A stretch of DNA of 45,551 nucleotides from a virus: positions 1 through 45,551 of the IMG/VR virus record IMGVR_UViG_3300021181_000016, one strand, 5' to 3'. The notes under the pieces were generated by a model, which had not been told where the DNA came from, made no database searches, and worked only from the letters and a program-made list of their open reading frames with translations. Positions 1-8,085 of the stretch are shown piece by piece (position 1 is the stretch's first letter; the number at the start of each line of letters is the position of its first letter). The translations under genes were made by a program, and so were the position numbers.

Positions 1-145
1 AAGGCCTCCCACACTCTAACGGGGGTTTTCCCATGAATAAATTGGTGCTTTCAACCGCCTTGCTCGCCGCGATCGGCGCAACGCCGGCGCATGCGACGCT
101 GCAGATCGAGGTCTTCGACAACGGCTCGCTGATCGACAACATCAC
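1..145. repeat. left copy of terminal direct repeat
   Basis: Bases 1-145 recur at 45406-45551 with one difference: an extra C before the run of five Gs in the right copy. The repeat covers the hairpin arm, the ribosome-binding region and the first codons of the PEP-CTERM gene. Because it cuts a gene in two, it most likely marks circular closure of the assembly, or a circularly permuted or terminally redundant phage genome, rather than a functional end. The single-base mismatch suggests residual indel error or a population variant. Confidence 0.93.
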
Positions 146-680
146 TGGCGTCACCACGGGCGCGGCTTCGCTCACCGCCAGCGACGCCAATTTCGCCAAC
201 ATCACCATCGCCGCGCAGGGCTCTCCGATCTTGCCGAATGCGGACCTATCGAGCGTGACGCTCGACGCCAGCGCGGCGGCGGGCTTTACCGGCTCGCACA
301 CGCTGACCGTCGATGTGATCCAGAGCGCGATTTTCGGCACCGGAAACACGCTCTCGACGTTCACGGTCAACGGCTTGACCAACGATCCGGGTCCGACGAT
401 CGAATCGACGTTCGCCGGCGGCGGTCTGCTGGCTACGCACACCTTTCCGGCGGCGTTGCTGGACGGCTCGGCTGGGCCGTTCTCGGCGGCGACGGGCGCG
501 TTCACGACGGACGAGACGCAATTCGCCGTTGACTTCACTGCGCCGCGGCAGTCGTTTGGCGGCTCGATCCAGTTGACGACTGGCGTTCCGGAATCTTCGA
601 CTTGGGTGATGATGGGGCTAGGTTTCGCCGCGCTTGGCTTCGCCGGTTGGCGTCGTCGGGGCGCGCGTCTCGCGTTCTAG
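33..680 (+). CDS. secreted PEP-CTERM anchor protein
   Basis: A 215-residue exported protein. Residues 1-21 form a signal peptide (basic start, hydrophobic core, AHA cleavage site). The middle, about 22-180, is rich in Thr, Ser, Gly and Ala with alternating hydrophobics, as in secreted beta-sheet proteins. The C-terminus has the tripartite sorting signal of the PEP-CTERM family: VPES at 185-188, a hydrophobic helix at about 191-206 and an RRR cluster at 207-209. In hosts with an exosortase such proteins are cut near the PEP motif and retained in or released to the exopolysaccharide layer. The third motif residue is Ser rather than Pro, a known kind of variation. Five Gs lie eight bases before the ATG. 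It follows the Pro/Gly-rich gene across the circle junction. The role in infection is unknown; change of the host surface or blocking of superinfection is speculation. Confidence 0.85.
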   Translation: MNKLVLSTALLAAIGATPAHATLQIEVFDNGSLIDNITGVTTGAASLTASDANFANITIAAQGSPILPNADLSSVTLDASAAAGFTGSHTLTVDVIQSAIFGTGNTLSTFTVNGLTNDPGPTIESTFAGGGLLATHTFPAALLDGSAGPFSAATGAFTTDETQFAVDFTAPRQSFGGSIQLTTGVPESSTWVMMGLGFAALGFAGWRRRGARLAF

Positions 681-710
681 CGGTCGTTTACCCCCAAGAT
701 CGCTGGAATA

Positions 711-755
711 GGGATCGGACGTCGGAGAGAGCCGCTAGCCATGGCGTCCGATCCC
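711..755 (+). terminator. hairpin after PEP-CTERM gene, probable terminator
   Basis: A perfect 11-bp inverted repeat (711-721 with 745-755) around a 23-base loop lies 31 bases after the PEP-CTERM stop codon. It is followed by GCCGGGGTTTT. The loop is long and the T-run short, so termination is likely but not certain. It may serve both directions, because a possible minus-strand gene ends at 772. Confidence 0.5.
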
Positions 756-771
756 GCCGGGGTTTTCGATG

Positions 772-980
772 TTAGGCACCGATCATTTCACCGGTGAGAC
801 GGTTGAACAGGTTCTTACCCATCCTGGCCAGGCCCATTTCGCCATTCCCGGGGCTAAAACGCGCTGCAGCGCCTGTTGGTTCTGGTCGCCCAGGCGGGCC
901 GGCGACAAAAAGGCGATTTGCGGCAAGGCCGCCTCGATGACGTCGGGGCGAAGGCCGCGGGCCATTCCCGCTTTTGCCAC
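772..980 (-). pseudogene. possible small minus-strand gene with a frameshift
   Basis: Not recognised. On the minus strand a frame opening with GTG at 980 gives a protein-like stretch (RPDVIEAALPQIAFLSP, then GDQNQQALQRVLAPG) to about position 840. It then loses sense. After a one-base shift in the AAATGGG region near 838, the adjacent frame continues as GKNLFNRLTGEMIGA and stops at 772. One missing A would join the two parts into about 70 residues. The other strand gives only low-complexity, Arg-rich translation here. The break could be a sequencing indel, since the terminal repeat also carries one, or a real inactivation. It would be the only minus-strand gene within the late block. Confidence 0.3.
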
Positions 981-1070
981 GATTTGTCAGTACTTTACCA
1001 AGACTGCGCCAGAGATTTGACCTCAACGGGAAACACGCGATAAATCCGCGCCGGGGGATGGGGCCGGCGC

Positions 1071-1433
1071 GTGGACATCCTCGATCGTCATGCCGACAAG
1101 TGGGAGCCTCTGACTGAGGTTGGATGCTACCTGTGGACGGGTGCCGTCGCGGGCGCTCCGGTTTTGCGTCCGCAAGTCACGATCGGGAGCATGGTCGATA
1201 GGACGCGCAGAACCGTGTATGTTTCACGGTTAGTTTGCGAAGAATTTCACGGACCGCCTCCGACGCCGCGGCATCAGGCTTTGCACAATACGCCGAATGG
1301 CTGCATTGGCGGCCTTTGTGTTGCGCCCCATCATTTGCGTTGGGGAACTAGTCGAGAAAATCACGCTGACGTTCATCCTCAAGCGCGCTCGGATCGCTCA
1401 AGGCGATCTTGGGTAAGTCGACGTCTGGTATAG
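1071..1433 (+). CDS. HNH endonuclease-like protein
   Basis: About 120 residues from a GTG start preceded by a purine-rich GGGGGATGGGG. The middle matches the HNH_3 pattern of phage free-standing HNH nucleases: CYLWTGA near the start, VSRLVCEEFHGPPP, then ALHNTPNGCIGG and APHHLRWGTSRENHADV, where the His and Asn residues form the metal site. Such enzymes nick or cut DNA, often near their own insertion site. The last 25 codons are Arg-rich and look like read-through of an eroded end. It overlaps the called portal start by 25 bases, directly beside an AT-richer 5' part of the portal gene, which suggests mobile arrival or co-conversion. Confidence 0.75.
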   Translation: MDILDRHADKWEPLTEVGCYLWTGAVAGAPVLRPQVTIGSMVDRTRRTVYVSRLVCEEFHGPPPTPRHQALHNTPNGCIGGLCVAPHHLRWGTSRENHADVHPQARSDRSRRSWVSRRLV

Positions 1434-3901
1434 ATATAACAAAAATGGAACGTATTTTCGCGTCTTTCAAGGATAGCTCAAGTCTAAACACCGGTTCATA
1501 CGACCCTGGTGATCCGGAGTCCTATGAGCAATTCTTGAACGCGATGATTAAAGATGCTCGTGACTATGAAGGAATGGTATTAGCAGCTAACAGGGACTAC
1601 GCGCAGAAGTATTATTACGGACTTTTACCTACACTGTACCCTGATGATAACCCATGGTCAGATACCACTATCGTTCAAGACCCAAACGCTACTTATGACC
1701 AATTCAATAAGGATCAGGAAGACGCAGCAAATCGATCATCGTTCGTTTCAACCGATGTTCGTGATGCAATTATGCTTATGTTGCCGTCTTTAATTAGATT
1801 ATTTGGTGCAAATGAAAGTCCAATCGAGCTTGTTCCAAGAAGCGCCGCTGAAAGCGACATGGCTCAACAGGCAACGCAATATGTAAACTATACATTTTGG
1901 AATGATAACCCTGGTTTTCTCATTTTGTACGGTGCCTTTAAAGACGCAATGACGGTAAAAACCGGTTTTGTTAAGTGGTGGACCGACGATCGCAAGGAGA
2001 TGCGTCGGAAGACCTTCATGGGCATCACAGCCCAGCAAATTCAACAGCTTCTGATCGAAGACCCAACCGCTAAGTTGATCGAGGTGGGCAATCCGACGCC
2101 AGGCGTCGCGGCTCCGCCGCCGCCAGCTGCGCCGCCGCCTCCACCAGGTCCGCCAGGAATGGCTCCAGGCGGCCCACAGATGGCTCAGGGCGGGCCTGGG
2201 CCAATTCCCGGTCCTCCACAGCCTCCTGGGGCTCCCCCGCCTCCAGGGGCCGTTTCTGGCCCGCCTGGAGGCCAGCCGCCCCTGCCGCCTGGCCTCGCCG
2301 GCGCGATCGCGCCGCCGGCCTTCGACCATGTGGTGATCGAATACCAGGTGGCGAAGCCGATTATCCGCATCACCGGCGTGCCTCCGGAGGAGATGCGGCT
2401 CGATCGTTATGCGCGAACTTTTCGGGAAAGCCGGATCGTCGGGCATGAACGCGTCGCGCCGATCGATGAGCTCACCGCGATGGGCTACCAACGCGAAATG
2501 CTTCTCGACTACGTGCAATCGCAGTCGATCGCGGAGTTCACGACCGAGCCGCAATTGCGCAATCCTGGCCGGATCATGTCGACCCGGGTTGGCGACGGGG
2601 TGATGTACGGCGAGTGGTACATCCGCGCCGATCACGACGGCGACGGCTTTCCGGAACTCCGCCACGTCATCACGATGGGCGAGAACGCCACGCTGATTTC
2701 GGACGAGCCGGCGAACCGGATCAAGTTCGCCCTGTTTTCCGTAGACCCGATTAGCCACACGATCGTCGGGGATTCCATCGCGGATCTGACGATGGACATT
2801 CAGCGGATCAAAACCAACCTCTCGCGCGCCATTCTCGACTCGGCCGCCGAGAGCATCAACCCGAAAACCGTCATCAACGAGCTCACGACCAACGTCGACG
2901 ACGCTTTGAACGACGACTTAGGCGCGGTCATTCGGACGCGTGGGGATCCCAACGCCGCGGTCGCTTTCAACAACATCCCGTTTCTTGGTCAGGCGGCGAT
3001 GCCAATCATCGAATACCTGAACGACGTGCTCCAGCGTCGTACTGGGTTGTCCGATGCGGCAAAGGGCCTCGACCCGAAAGCACTTCAATCGTCCACGATG
3101 GTCGGCGTTGAAGCGATAATCAATGGGCAGCAAGAGCGCACTGAGCTTGTCGCGCGCGTACTCGCTGAGACGGGTTTCAAGGATTTGTTCAGCGGCTTGT
3201 TTAACGAGGTCTGTGAGAATCCCTCGCAGCAACGGACTCTGAAGGTCAACGGCAACTGGGTAGATTACGACACCTCGACGTTCGACGCCTCGATGGGGGT
3301 GGAAGTCAACCCAACCCTCGGCAAAGGTTCTGACACCGTCAGACTGATGACATTGCAACAGATCAAGACAGATCAGCAAACGATCGTAGCGCAAATGGGC
3401 CTCAACAACCCTGTTTGTGGCCTACAAGAGATGATGAATACGCAAACTGACATGTTGGCAATCGCCAACATTAAAAATGTGAACAGATATTTCAAGATGC
3501 CCAATCCGGTGCAGCTGCAAGCGATGCTCAGCGCGCCGAAAGAGCCCGACGCGATGACCTTGGCGGCCCAAGCCCAGTACCAAAAGGTGAAAGCCGACGC
3601 CGCGGAAGCCTTGGGCAATCAAAACCTCAAGAAAGCGCAGCAAGACCAAGACAATGCGCTCGCACAAGCGCAATTGCGCGAAAAGACACTCTACGACCAG
3701 GCGAAGATTCAACTCGAGGCTGACGCGCTGCATGCTCAGCATGTCCAGGCGCTCGGCAAGATGGCGAGCGACATGTTCAAGACCGCGCACGACGGCGCGA
3801 TCGACGTGCATCAGACGCACGTTCAGGCGGCCAGTGACCAGGCGGTCGCGGACACCCAGGCCGAAGCGGCCGCACAGCAACCGCAGGGAGGCGGAGCGTG
3901 A
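1409..3901 (+). CDS. portal protein
   Basis: An 830-residue protein with the features of podovirus portal proteins, which form the dodecameric DNA gateway at one capsid vertex. Recognisable core stretches are YGEWYIRADHDGDGFPEL, then GDSIADLTMDIQRIKTN, the RRTGLSDAAKGLDP segment and a Gln/Ala-rich helical C-terminus (about 715-830). Residues about 230-300 are an unusual Pro/Gly-rich insertion. The TTG at 1409 has AAGG six bases upstream; the ATG at 1445 is an alternative start with poor ribosome binding. Codons up to about 1975 are clearly AT-richer (TTA, AGA, ATA) than the rest, pointing to recombination inside the gene. It overlaps the next gene by four bases. Confidence 0.85.
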   Translation: MGKSTSGIDITKMERIFASFKDSSSLNTGSYDPGDPESYEQFLNAMIKDARDYEGMVLAANRDYAQKYYYGLLPTLYPDDNPWSDTTIVQDPNATYDQFNKDQEDAANRSSFVSTDVRDAIMLMLPSLIRLFGANESPIELVPRSAAESDMAQQATQYVNYTFWNDNPGFLILYGAFKDAMTVKTGFVKWWTDDRKEMRRKTFMGITAQQIQQLLIEDPTAKLIEVGNPTPGVAAPPPPAAPPPPPGPPGMAPGGPQMAQGGPGPIPGPPQPPGAPPPPGAVSGPPGGQPPLPPGLAGAIAPPAFDHVVIEYQVAKPIIRITGVPPEEMRLDRYARTFRESRIVGHERVAPIDELTAMGYQREMLLDYVQSQSIAEFTTEPQLRNPGRIMSTRVGDGVMYGEWYIRADHDGDGFPELRHVITMGENATLISDEPANRIKFALFSVDPISHTIVGDSIADLTMDIQRIKTNLSRAILDSAAESINPKTVINELTTNVDDALNDDLGAVIRTRGDPNAAVAFNNIPFLGQAAMPIIEYLNDVLQRRTGLSDAAKGLDPKALQSSTMVGVEAIINGQQERTELVARVLAETGFKDLFSGLFNEVCENPSQQRTLKVNGNWVDYDTSTFDASMGVEVNPTLGKGSDTVRLMTLQQIKTDQQTIVAQMGLNNPVCGLQEMMNTQTDMLAIANIKNVNRYFKMPNPVQLQAMLSAPKEPDAMTLAAQAQYQKVKADAAEALGNQNLKKAQQDQDNALAQAQLREKTLYDQAKIQLEADALHAQHVQALGKMASDMFKTAHDGAIDVHQTHVQAASDQAVADTQAEAAAQQPQGGGA

Positions 3902-4131
3902 ACGACAAGCGGGATTTTACTTTTGGTGAGCGTGCAGTTGGAATTACGTTTAATCCGAGCGCGTCTGGCGAGGTTGACGTGCTTAAAACGCGTGCCGGGA
4001 ACTTTATCGACGCGTGCAATGATTTGCGCGAGGCGGCGACGAACCCCGAAGTCAAGCGCATGTACTCGATCGCGATCACCGAAGCGCAGACGGCGCAGAT
4101 GTGGGCGGTGAAGGCGGCGACGTGGCGATGA
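3898..4131 (+). CDS. Acb2/Tad1-hairpin-like small protein
   Basis: A 77-residue protein starting at GTGA over the portal stop. It begins FTFGERAVGITFNPS, has a helical middle (VDVLKTRAGNFIDACNDLR) and ends with an amphipathic helix and the signature ITEAQTAQMWAVKAATW. From memory of the family, small phage proteins with this ending are grouped with the Acb2/Tad1 helical-hairpin domain. Characterised members bind cyclic nucleotides and so blunt CBASS or Thoeris immunity. The fold assignment is by motif recall only; signal sequestration is inference. Its place between portal and scaffold would give late expression, so a structural or regulatory role remains possible. Confidence 0.55.
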   Translation: MNDKRDFTFGERAVGITFNPSASGEVDVLKTRAGNFIDACNDLREAATNPEVKRMYSIAITEAQTAQMWAVKAATWR

Positions 4132-4433
4132 CCGGCTTGCCGAACATCGATCCGACACAGACCGACACGCGGGCGAACGACACGCAAGCGAAGCGCGAGC
4201 TTTTCCTCGAGGCGAACGATCTCCTCAACGAAAAAGGCGTCTTCATGCTCGCGGTTCGAGCGCTTCGCATTCGTTGGTATGGCGAATGGCTGGACGCGAC
4301 CGAGCGCGACAAGGAACGCGATCTGAAGGCCAAGTTGAAGGTGCTCGACGCGGTGCCGGCGGAAATTAAACGCTTCGTGAGCGATTACAGCATGGCGTTG
4401 GATAGACAGGCGAAGAATGCCCGAAGGCCTTGA
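4128..4433 (+). CDS. hypothetical helical protein between portal and scaffold
   Basis: Not recognised. 101 residues from the ATG at 4128, which overlaps the preceding stop (ATGA). It is charged and predicted largely helical: RELFLEANDLLNEKGVFML, then many Glu, Asp, Lys and Arg residues (WLDATERDKERDLKAKLK). No cysteines, membrane segment or nucleotide motif. Position and composition suggest an accessory of head assembly, but this is inference. It overlaps the scaffold gene by 17 bases. Confidence 0.75.
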   Translation: MTGLPNIDPTQTDTRANDTQAKRELFLEANDLLNEKGVFMLAVRALRIRWYGEWLDATERDKERDLKAKLKVLDAVPAEIKRFVSDYSMALDRQAKNARRP

Positions 4434-5631
4434 TAGCGCCGCGCAAGCGTTTGAGCGCGCGATCGATCCGGCTCAGACGCAGAGCGAGGGAACGCCGCGC
4501 GCGCCCGCGCCGCGGGATACGAGCGGCCGTTTCGCCCAGGTCGCGGAGAAGCCCGAACCATTTCTCGAGATCCGGACGATCGAAGGCGATCCGGAGACGG
4601 GAGACACGAACGACGCGGGAGACGATCCTCGCCTCCGTGCTCGAGAGAGGGAGATAGCCGATGGTCGGTTTGACGAGAGGGCGCACCGCGAAAGTCAATC
4701 ACGCGCCCGACAAGCGCCCACCGAAACTGAAAGGCAGAGTGGCGAACGACGTAGCCCCGACGCCCCGGTCAGCGATGATGCCGCCGCCGACGATGGACAC
4801 TTGCGAGCCGATGATGAGTCGCAAGACGCCGAAGCCGACGCCGCCGGCGATGAAGAGAGTGAAGACGGCGATCTCGAAAACGCCCAGTTCGAAATCACGG
4901 TCGACGGCGAGCCTCAAACCGTATCGCTAGGCGAGCTCCGTGACGGCTACATTCGGACGGCGACGTTCCATTCGCGGCTGAACAAGGTCAACGAGCACAA
5001 GCAAGCGGTCGACCAGGAGAACGCGCGCGTCGCTCAGATGCGCGATATTTACATCCAAGGACTGACCAACCTCGATCAGGATCTCCAGGCGCTCGTGCCG
5101 CCTGAGCCAGATTGGGACAAGGAATACGAAAAGGATCCGCTTAGGGCGAGGCGTTGGCAGAAAGAACTTCAGGCGTACAACGCCAAGCTCAATCAGATCC
5201 GCGCCAACCGCGCCTGGGCGTTGCAGAATGCGCGCGAAGAGCACGATCGCGCGAGCGCTAAATACGCGATCGATCAGTTCACACAGTTCGTCCAAGATCA
5301 TTCGAAACTGATCAAGGATGAGCCATCACTGCAGCGAGTAATCGGCGGCATGCGCAAGACTGCGCTAGCCGAAGGTTTCACCGAGCCAGAGGTGGCGGGA
5401 GTCTACGACAAGAGGATGCTCAACGTGCTCCTCAAGGCGTGGCTCTATGACCAGGGGATGACGGTAAGACCCCAAGCGGTCCTCCCCGGTAAAGGCAAGT
5501 CATTGGTACCCGGTTCCGCTACGCCCCTTGGGAATGCTGGACGCCGGAACATCGATGAAGCCCAGCGGCAACTAGCCCGCACAGGAAAGATGGAAGACGC
5601 CGTAGGCTACTTCCAGAGGCTTCTCAGATGA
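4417..5631 (+). CDS. capsid scaffolding protein
   Basis: 404 residues, placed directly before the major capsid gene. The first third is disordered and highly acidic (Asp/Glu-rich about 50-150). Next comes a short beta segment FEITVDGEPQTVSLGEL and a hydrophilic coiled-coil core rich in Gln, Lys and Glu from about 180 to 300. A helical C-terminal region (about 300-404) would hold the coat-binding part. This arrangement is typical of internal scaffolds of P22-like and SU10-like phages, which guide shell assembly and leave the head before DNA entry. Catalytic protease residues are not evident. The name rests on position and composition. Confidence 0.75.
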   Translation: MPEGLDSAAQAFERAIDPAQTQSEGTPRAPAPRDTSGRFAQVAEKPEPFLEIRTIEGDPETGDTNDAGDDPRLRAREREIADGRFDERAHRESQSRARQAPTETERQSGERRSPDAPVSDDAAADDGHLRADDESQDAEADAAGDEESEDGDLENAQFEITVDGEPQTVSLGELRDGYIRTATFHSRLNKVNEHKQAVDQENARVAQMRDIYIQGLTNLDQDLQALVPPEPDWDKEYEKDPLRARRWQKELQAYNAKLNQIRANRAWALQNAREEHDRASAKYAIDQFTQFVQDHSKLIKDEPSLQRVIGGMRKTALAEGFTEPEVAGVYDKRMLNVLLKAWLYDQGMTVRPQAVLPGKGKSLVPGSATPLGNAGRRNIDEAQRQLARTGKMEDAVGYFQRLLR

Positions 5632-5649
5632 TCCGGAGAATAAAACCCC

Positions 5650-6672
5650 ATGGCGAAAGTCACGAACGCCTTTACTACTTACCAAGCGGTAGGTAATAGA
5701 GAAGATCTCAGCAACGCTATCTACAATATCGATCCCTTCGATACTCCAGTTATGTCCGCTATACGCAGACGTAACGTGAAGAACCGGCTGTTTGACTGGC
5801 AAACCGAGTTCCTGCCCACCGTGGCGCAGCCGGCTATCCCTGGCGCACCGGCGGCGGGCGCGCCTGGCGCTCCGAATGCACAGGTGGAAGGGTTTCAACT
5901 CGTCAATCAGCCGGCACAACCGACGATTCGTCAAAACAATGTCACGCAAATTTCCGAACGCGACGCTACGGTTTCTGGCTCGCAGGAGGAAAGTGACGCC
6001 GCCGGCAAAGGCTCGGAAATGGCGCACCAAATGGCCATGACTTCGAAGGTTTTGAAGTCGGACATCGAGGTGGGTCTGTGCTCACGCCAGGCGCGCGTCG
6101 ACGGCACCGACGCCGCCACGCCGGTCGCGCGCGTCAGCGAGGGCTTTGCGCACTGGCTCGGCCGCGCCACCGACAAGACCAACGCGCCGGCCGCTTCGAT
6201 CGCGCCTGGCACCTCGGTGACGGGTCTGCCGACGACCGCTTACCTGCCGTTCGCCGTGCCGACAGCTGTCCAACTGACAGAAGACATGTTGGGCGACGCA
6301 ATGCAGAAGGCATACACGAATGGGGCGAGCCCGACACTTTGGGTAGTGCCGCCTGGGCCCAAGAGAACAGTCTCAACATTCGTCGGCCGTTCGACTACGC
6401 AAGTGCTTGTCGGCAAGACGGAAGTTGTCTCTACCGTTGACGTTATTGCGACGGACTTTGGTCGTGTGAAGTGCATCCCTTCACGTTGGGTTGCGCCAGA
6501 CGTTGGACTATTGATCGATCCAGACTACGCCGCGGTCGCTTTCTTCCGCAGCTTCCGGCAATACTTGATGGCTCGCATCGGTGACGCTGAGAGCCGCATG
6601 ATCGTCGTGGAATGGGGCGTGGAGATGAGAAACAGTCTCGCTCATATCCTATTTAACGGCATAACCCAGTAA
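5650..6672 (+). CDS. major capsid protein, SU10/DUF5309 type
   Basis: 340 residues. The N-terminus (AVGNREDLSNAIYNIDPFDTP) and the following FDWQTEFLP are hallmarks of the DUF5309/SU10-like major capsid family, an HK97-fold coat protein. The C-terminal part RSFRQYLMARIGDAESRMI and VVEWGVEMRNSLAHI also fits. Residues about 65-80 are an Ala/Pro/Gly-rich loop. A purine-rich GATCCGGAGAA precedes the ATG. It follows the scaffold by 18 bases, the expected order. This will be the most abundant virion protein. Confidence 0.88.
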   Translation: MAKVTNAFTTYQAVGNREDLSNAIYNIDPFDTPVMSAIRRRNVKNRLFDWQTEFLPTVAQPAIPGAPAAGAPGAPNAQVEGFQLVNQPAQPTIRQNNVTQISERDATVSGSQEESDAAGKGSEMAHQMAMTSKVLKSDIEVGLCSRQARVDGTDAATPVARVSEGFAHWLGRATDKTNAPAASIAPGTSVTGLPTTAYLPFAVPTAVQLTEDMLGDAMQKAYTNGASPTLWVVPPGPKRTVSTFVGRSTTQVLVGKTEVVSTVDVIATDFGRVKCIPSRWVAPDVGLLIDPDYAAVAFFRSFRQYLMARIGDAESRMIVVEWGVEMRNSLAHILFNGITQ

Positions 6673-6677
6673 AGACG

Positions 6678-6974
6678 ATGGAAACGAGGCGGCTCTACAT
6701 GGTCCGCGACGGGATCGTCCGTGAGACGATCTACGACGCCAGTGAGGGCCGCCTCGTTGTCAACGCGACGCAATATCTCGACGAGATCCTCGCCGGCGTG
6801 GCGCGCGATCGCGAGACCATGCGCAAGACCGAGAACAAGAAGATCGCGACGCTGCCGGCGATCGTCGTCGAGGATCTGATCAAGCGCGAAATCTACGACG
6901 ATCCGGAGCGGTTCGACCGCTGGCTCAACTCGAGCGAGGCGACGCCGTGGCGCGTCTGGCAGGGGAGAGTCTGA
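6678..6974 (+). CDS. hypothetical protein downstream of capsid
   Basis: Not recognised. 98 residues beginning with a short beta-like stretch (RRLYMVRDGIVRETIYD), then a helical charged region containing VARDRETMRKTENKKIA and ending SSEATPWRVWQGRV. No cysteines or membrane segments. Genes of this size after the coat gene in podoviruses are often structural accessories, but nothing here proves it. Its stop overlaps the endolysin start as TGATG, so the two are translationally coupled. Confidence 0.75.
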   Translation: METRRLYMVRDGIVRETIYDASEGRLVVNATQYLDEILAGVARDRETMRKTENKKIATLPAIVVEDLIKREIYDDPERFDRWLNSSEATPWRVWQGRV

Positions 6975-7591
6975 TGGCGAAAGCGCCTGAGAAACCACCT
7001 GAGAAACAGACCACGCTGACCGATGCGGACTTTGAGCGCGCCGCGAAGGAGCTCAACGTTGAGGTGGCGGCGATCCGCGCCGTTGCCGAAGTCGAGGCCG
7101 CGGGTGCCGGTTTCCTCCCAGACGGGCGGCCCGCGGCCTTGTACGAAGCGCATATCTTCCACAAGCACAGTAAAGGCGCGCACGCCGCGGCGAAGGATCG
7201 CAATGGCGTCGCGTTGTCTTCGTCGGGATGGAACGCGAAGCTCTACGGCGCTACTGGGACTAATCAACATAACCGCTACGAAGATGCACGTCGGTTGAAC
7301 GCCGACGCCGCCAACAAGGCGTGCTCCTGGGGCACCTTTCAGATCCTCGGTGAGAACCACGCCGTCTGCGGCTTCGACAATTCGCAGGATTTCGTTGACG
7401 CCATGTGGTCCGGAGCGCCGGCGCATCTCGACGCCTTCGTGAAGTTCATCAAGGGCAACCGGCTCGACGCGCCGCTGCGCAACAAGAACTGGGCCCAGTT
7501 CGCGCGCGGCTACAACGGTCCCGGCTACGCTCAGAACCAGTACGACCGAAAGATGGACGCAGCTTATCGGAAGTGGAAGGCGAGGGGATGA
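6974..7591 (+). CDS. N-acetylmuramidase endolysin (DUF3380 type)
   Basis: 205 residues from the ATG at 6974. It carries the DUF3380/N-acetylmuramidase signature: AIRAVAEVEAAGAGF near residue 40 with the likely catalytic Glu, the RPAALYEAHIFHKHSKG segment, then SWGTFQILGENHAVCGF and FARGYNGPGYAQNQYD near the end. These enzymes cut the beta-1,4 glycan bond of peptidoglycan. No signal peptide is present, so access to the wall would need the holin-like protein encoded next. The first 15 residues are a Pro/Lys-rich extension. Confidence 0.85.
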   Translation: MAKAPEKPPEKQTTLTDADFERAAKELNVEVAAIRAVAEVEAAGAGFLPDGRPAALYEAHIFHKHSKGAHAAAKDRNGVALSSSGWNAKLYGATGTNQHNRYEDARRLNADAANKACSWGTFQILGENHAVCGFDNSQDFVDAMWSGAPAHLDAFVKFIKGNRLDAPLRNKNWAQFARGYNGPGYAQNQYDRKMDAAYRKWKARG

Positions 7592-7906
7592 GTGGCCGAC
7601 AACAATCTGGTCATTCCGCCGCCAACGCCGAAGCTGTTGGACTATCCGGCGTCGATGGGGCTGAGCATCGCGGTCGTTCTGACCATCGTTCTGGTCATCG
7701 TGGCCAATCGGTTCGACAAGACCGGCGGCACGCTCACCGTTTCGATTTTGGTGATCTTGGCCTTCATCAGCCTGGTCACGTTCTGCGTCTATTTCACCGT
7801 TCCAACCGACGAAATCACCTCGGGCGCGATCGGCGGCCTGGTCGCCGCTTTCGGCGCGGTCGTCGCCTACTGGCTCAGCCGAACTCCGAGAGGACCGCCT
7901 GAATGA
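7592..7906 (+). CDS. holin-like membrane protein
   Basis: 104 residues from a GTG immediately after the endolysin stop. Three hydrophobic segments are visible, at about 20-38, 48-68 and 77-97, with a short charged tail ending RTPRGPPE. Size, three spans and position right after the endolysin fit a class I holin that makes the inner-membrane lesion at lysis. No family motif is recognised, so the function comes from context. It overlaps the next membrane peptide by four bases. Confidence 0.65.
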   Translation: MADNNLVIPPPTPKLLDYPASMGLSIAVVLTIVLVIVANRFDKTGGTLTVSILVILAFISLVTFCVYFTVPTDEITSGAIGGLVAAFGAVVAYWLSRTPRGPPE

Positions 7907-8085
7907 GCCCGCTTGGTCTGATCCTCGTCGTCATTCTCGTCATCATCTTGCTGGGCGGAATCGGGCCGCATTTCTACACCGGTGCGCCTTGGCGGCCAGG
8001 CTACGGTTTTGGCAACGGCGGCATCGGCATCGTCGGGGTCGTGCTCATTATCGTCCTCGTGCTCTGGCTGATGGATCGGCTATGA
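7903..8085 (+). CDS. DUF3309 small membrane peptide
   Basis: 60 residues with two hydrophobic segments (about 4-20 and 39-57) separated by a Gly/Tyr/Trp-rich turn, PHFYTGAPWRPGYGFGNGG. That layout is the DUF3309 pattern, a family of tiny bacterial membrane proteins of unknown function also seen in phages. Lying between the holin-like gene and the head-tail adaptor, it may be a holin partner or a spanin substitute; this is inference. It starts and ends in four-base overlaps. Confidence 0.7.
   Translation: MSPLGLILVVILVIILLGGIGPHFYTGAPWRPGYGFGNGGIGIVGVVLIIVLVLWLMDRL

Noticed and set aside
769-1020. Plus-strand open frame of 83 codons after the PEP-CTERM gene.
   Set aside because: The minus strand gives more protein-like sequence here, and this frame has no ribosome-binding site.
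1799-2758. Long minus-strand open frame under the portal gene.
   Set aside because: Arg-rich translation without sense; it is the mirror of the portal coding sequence.
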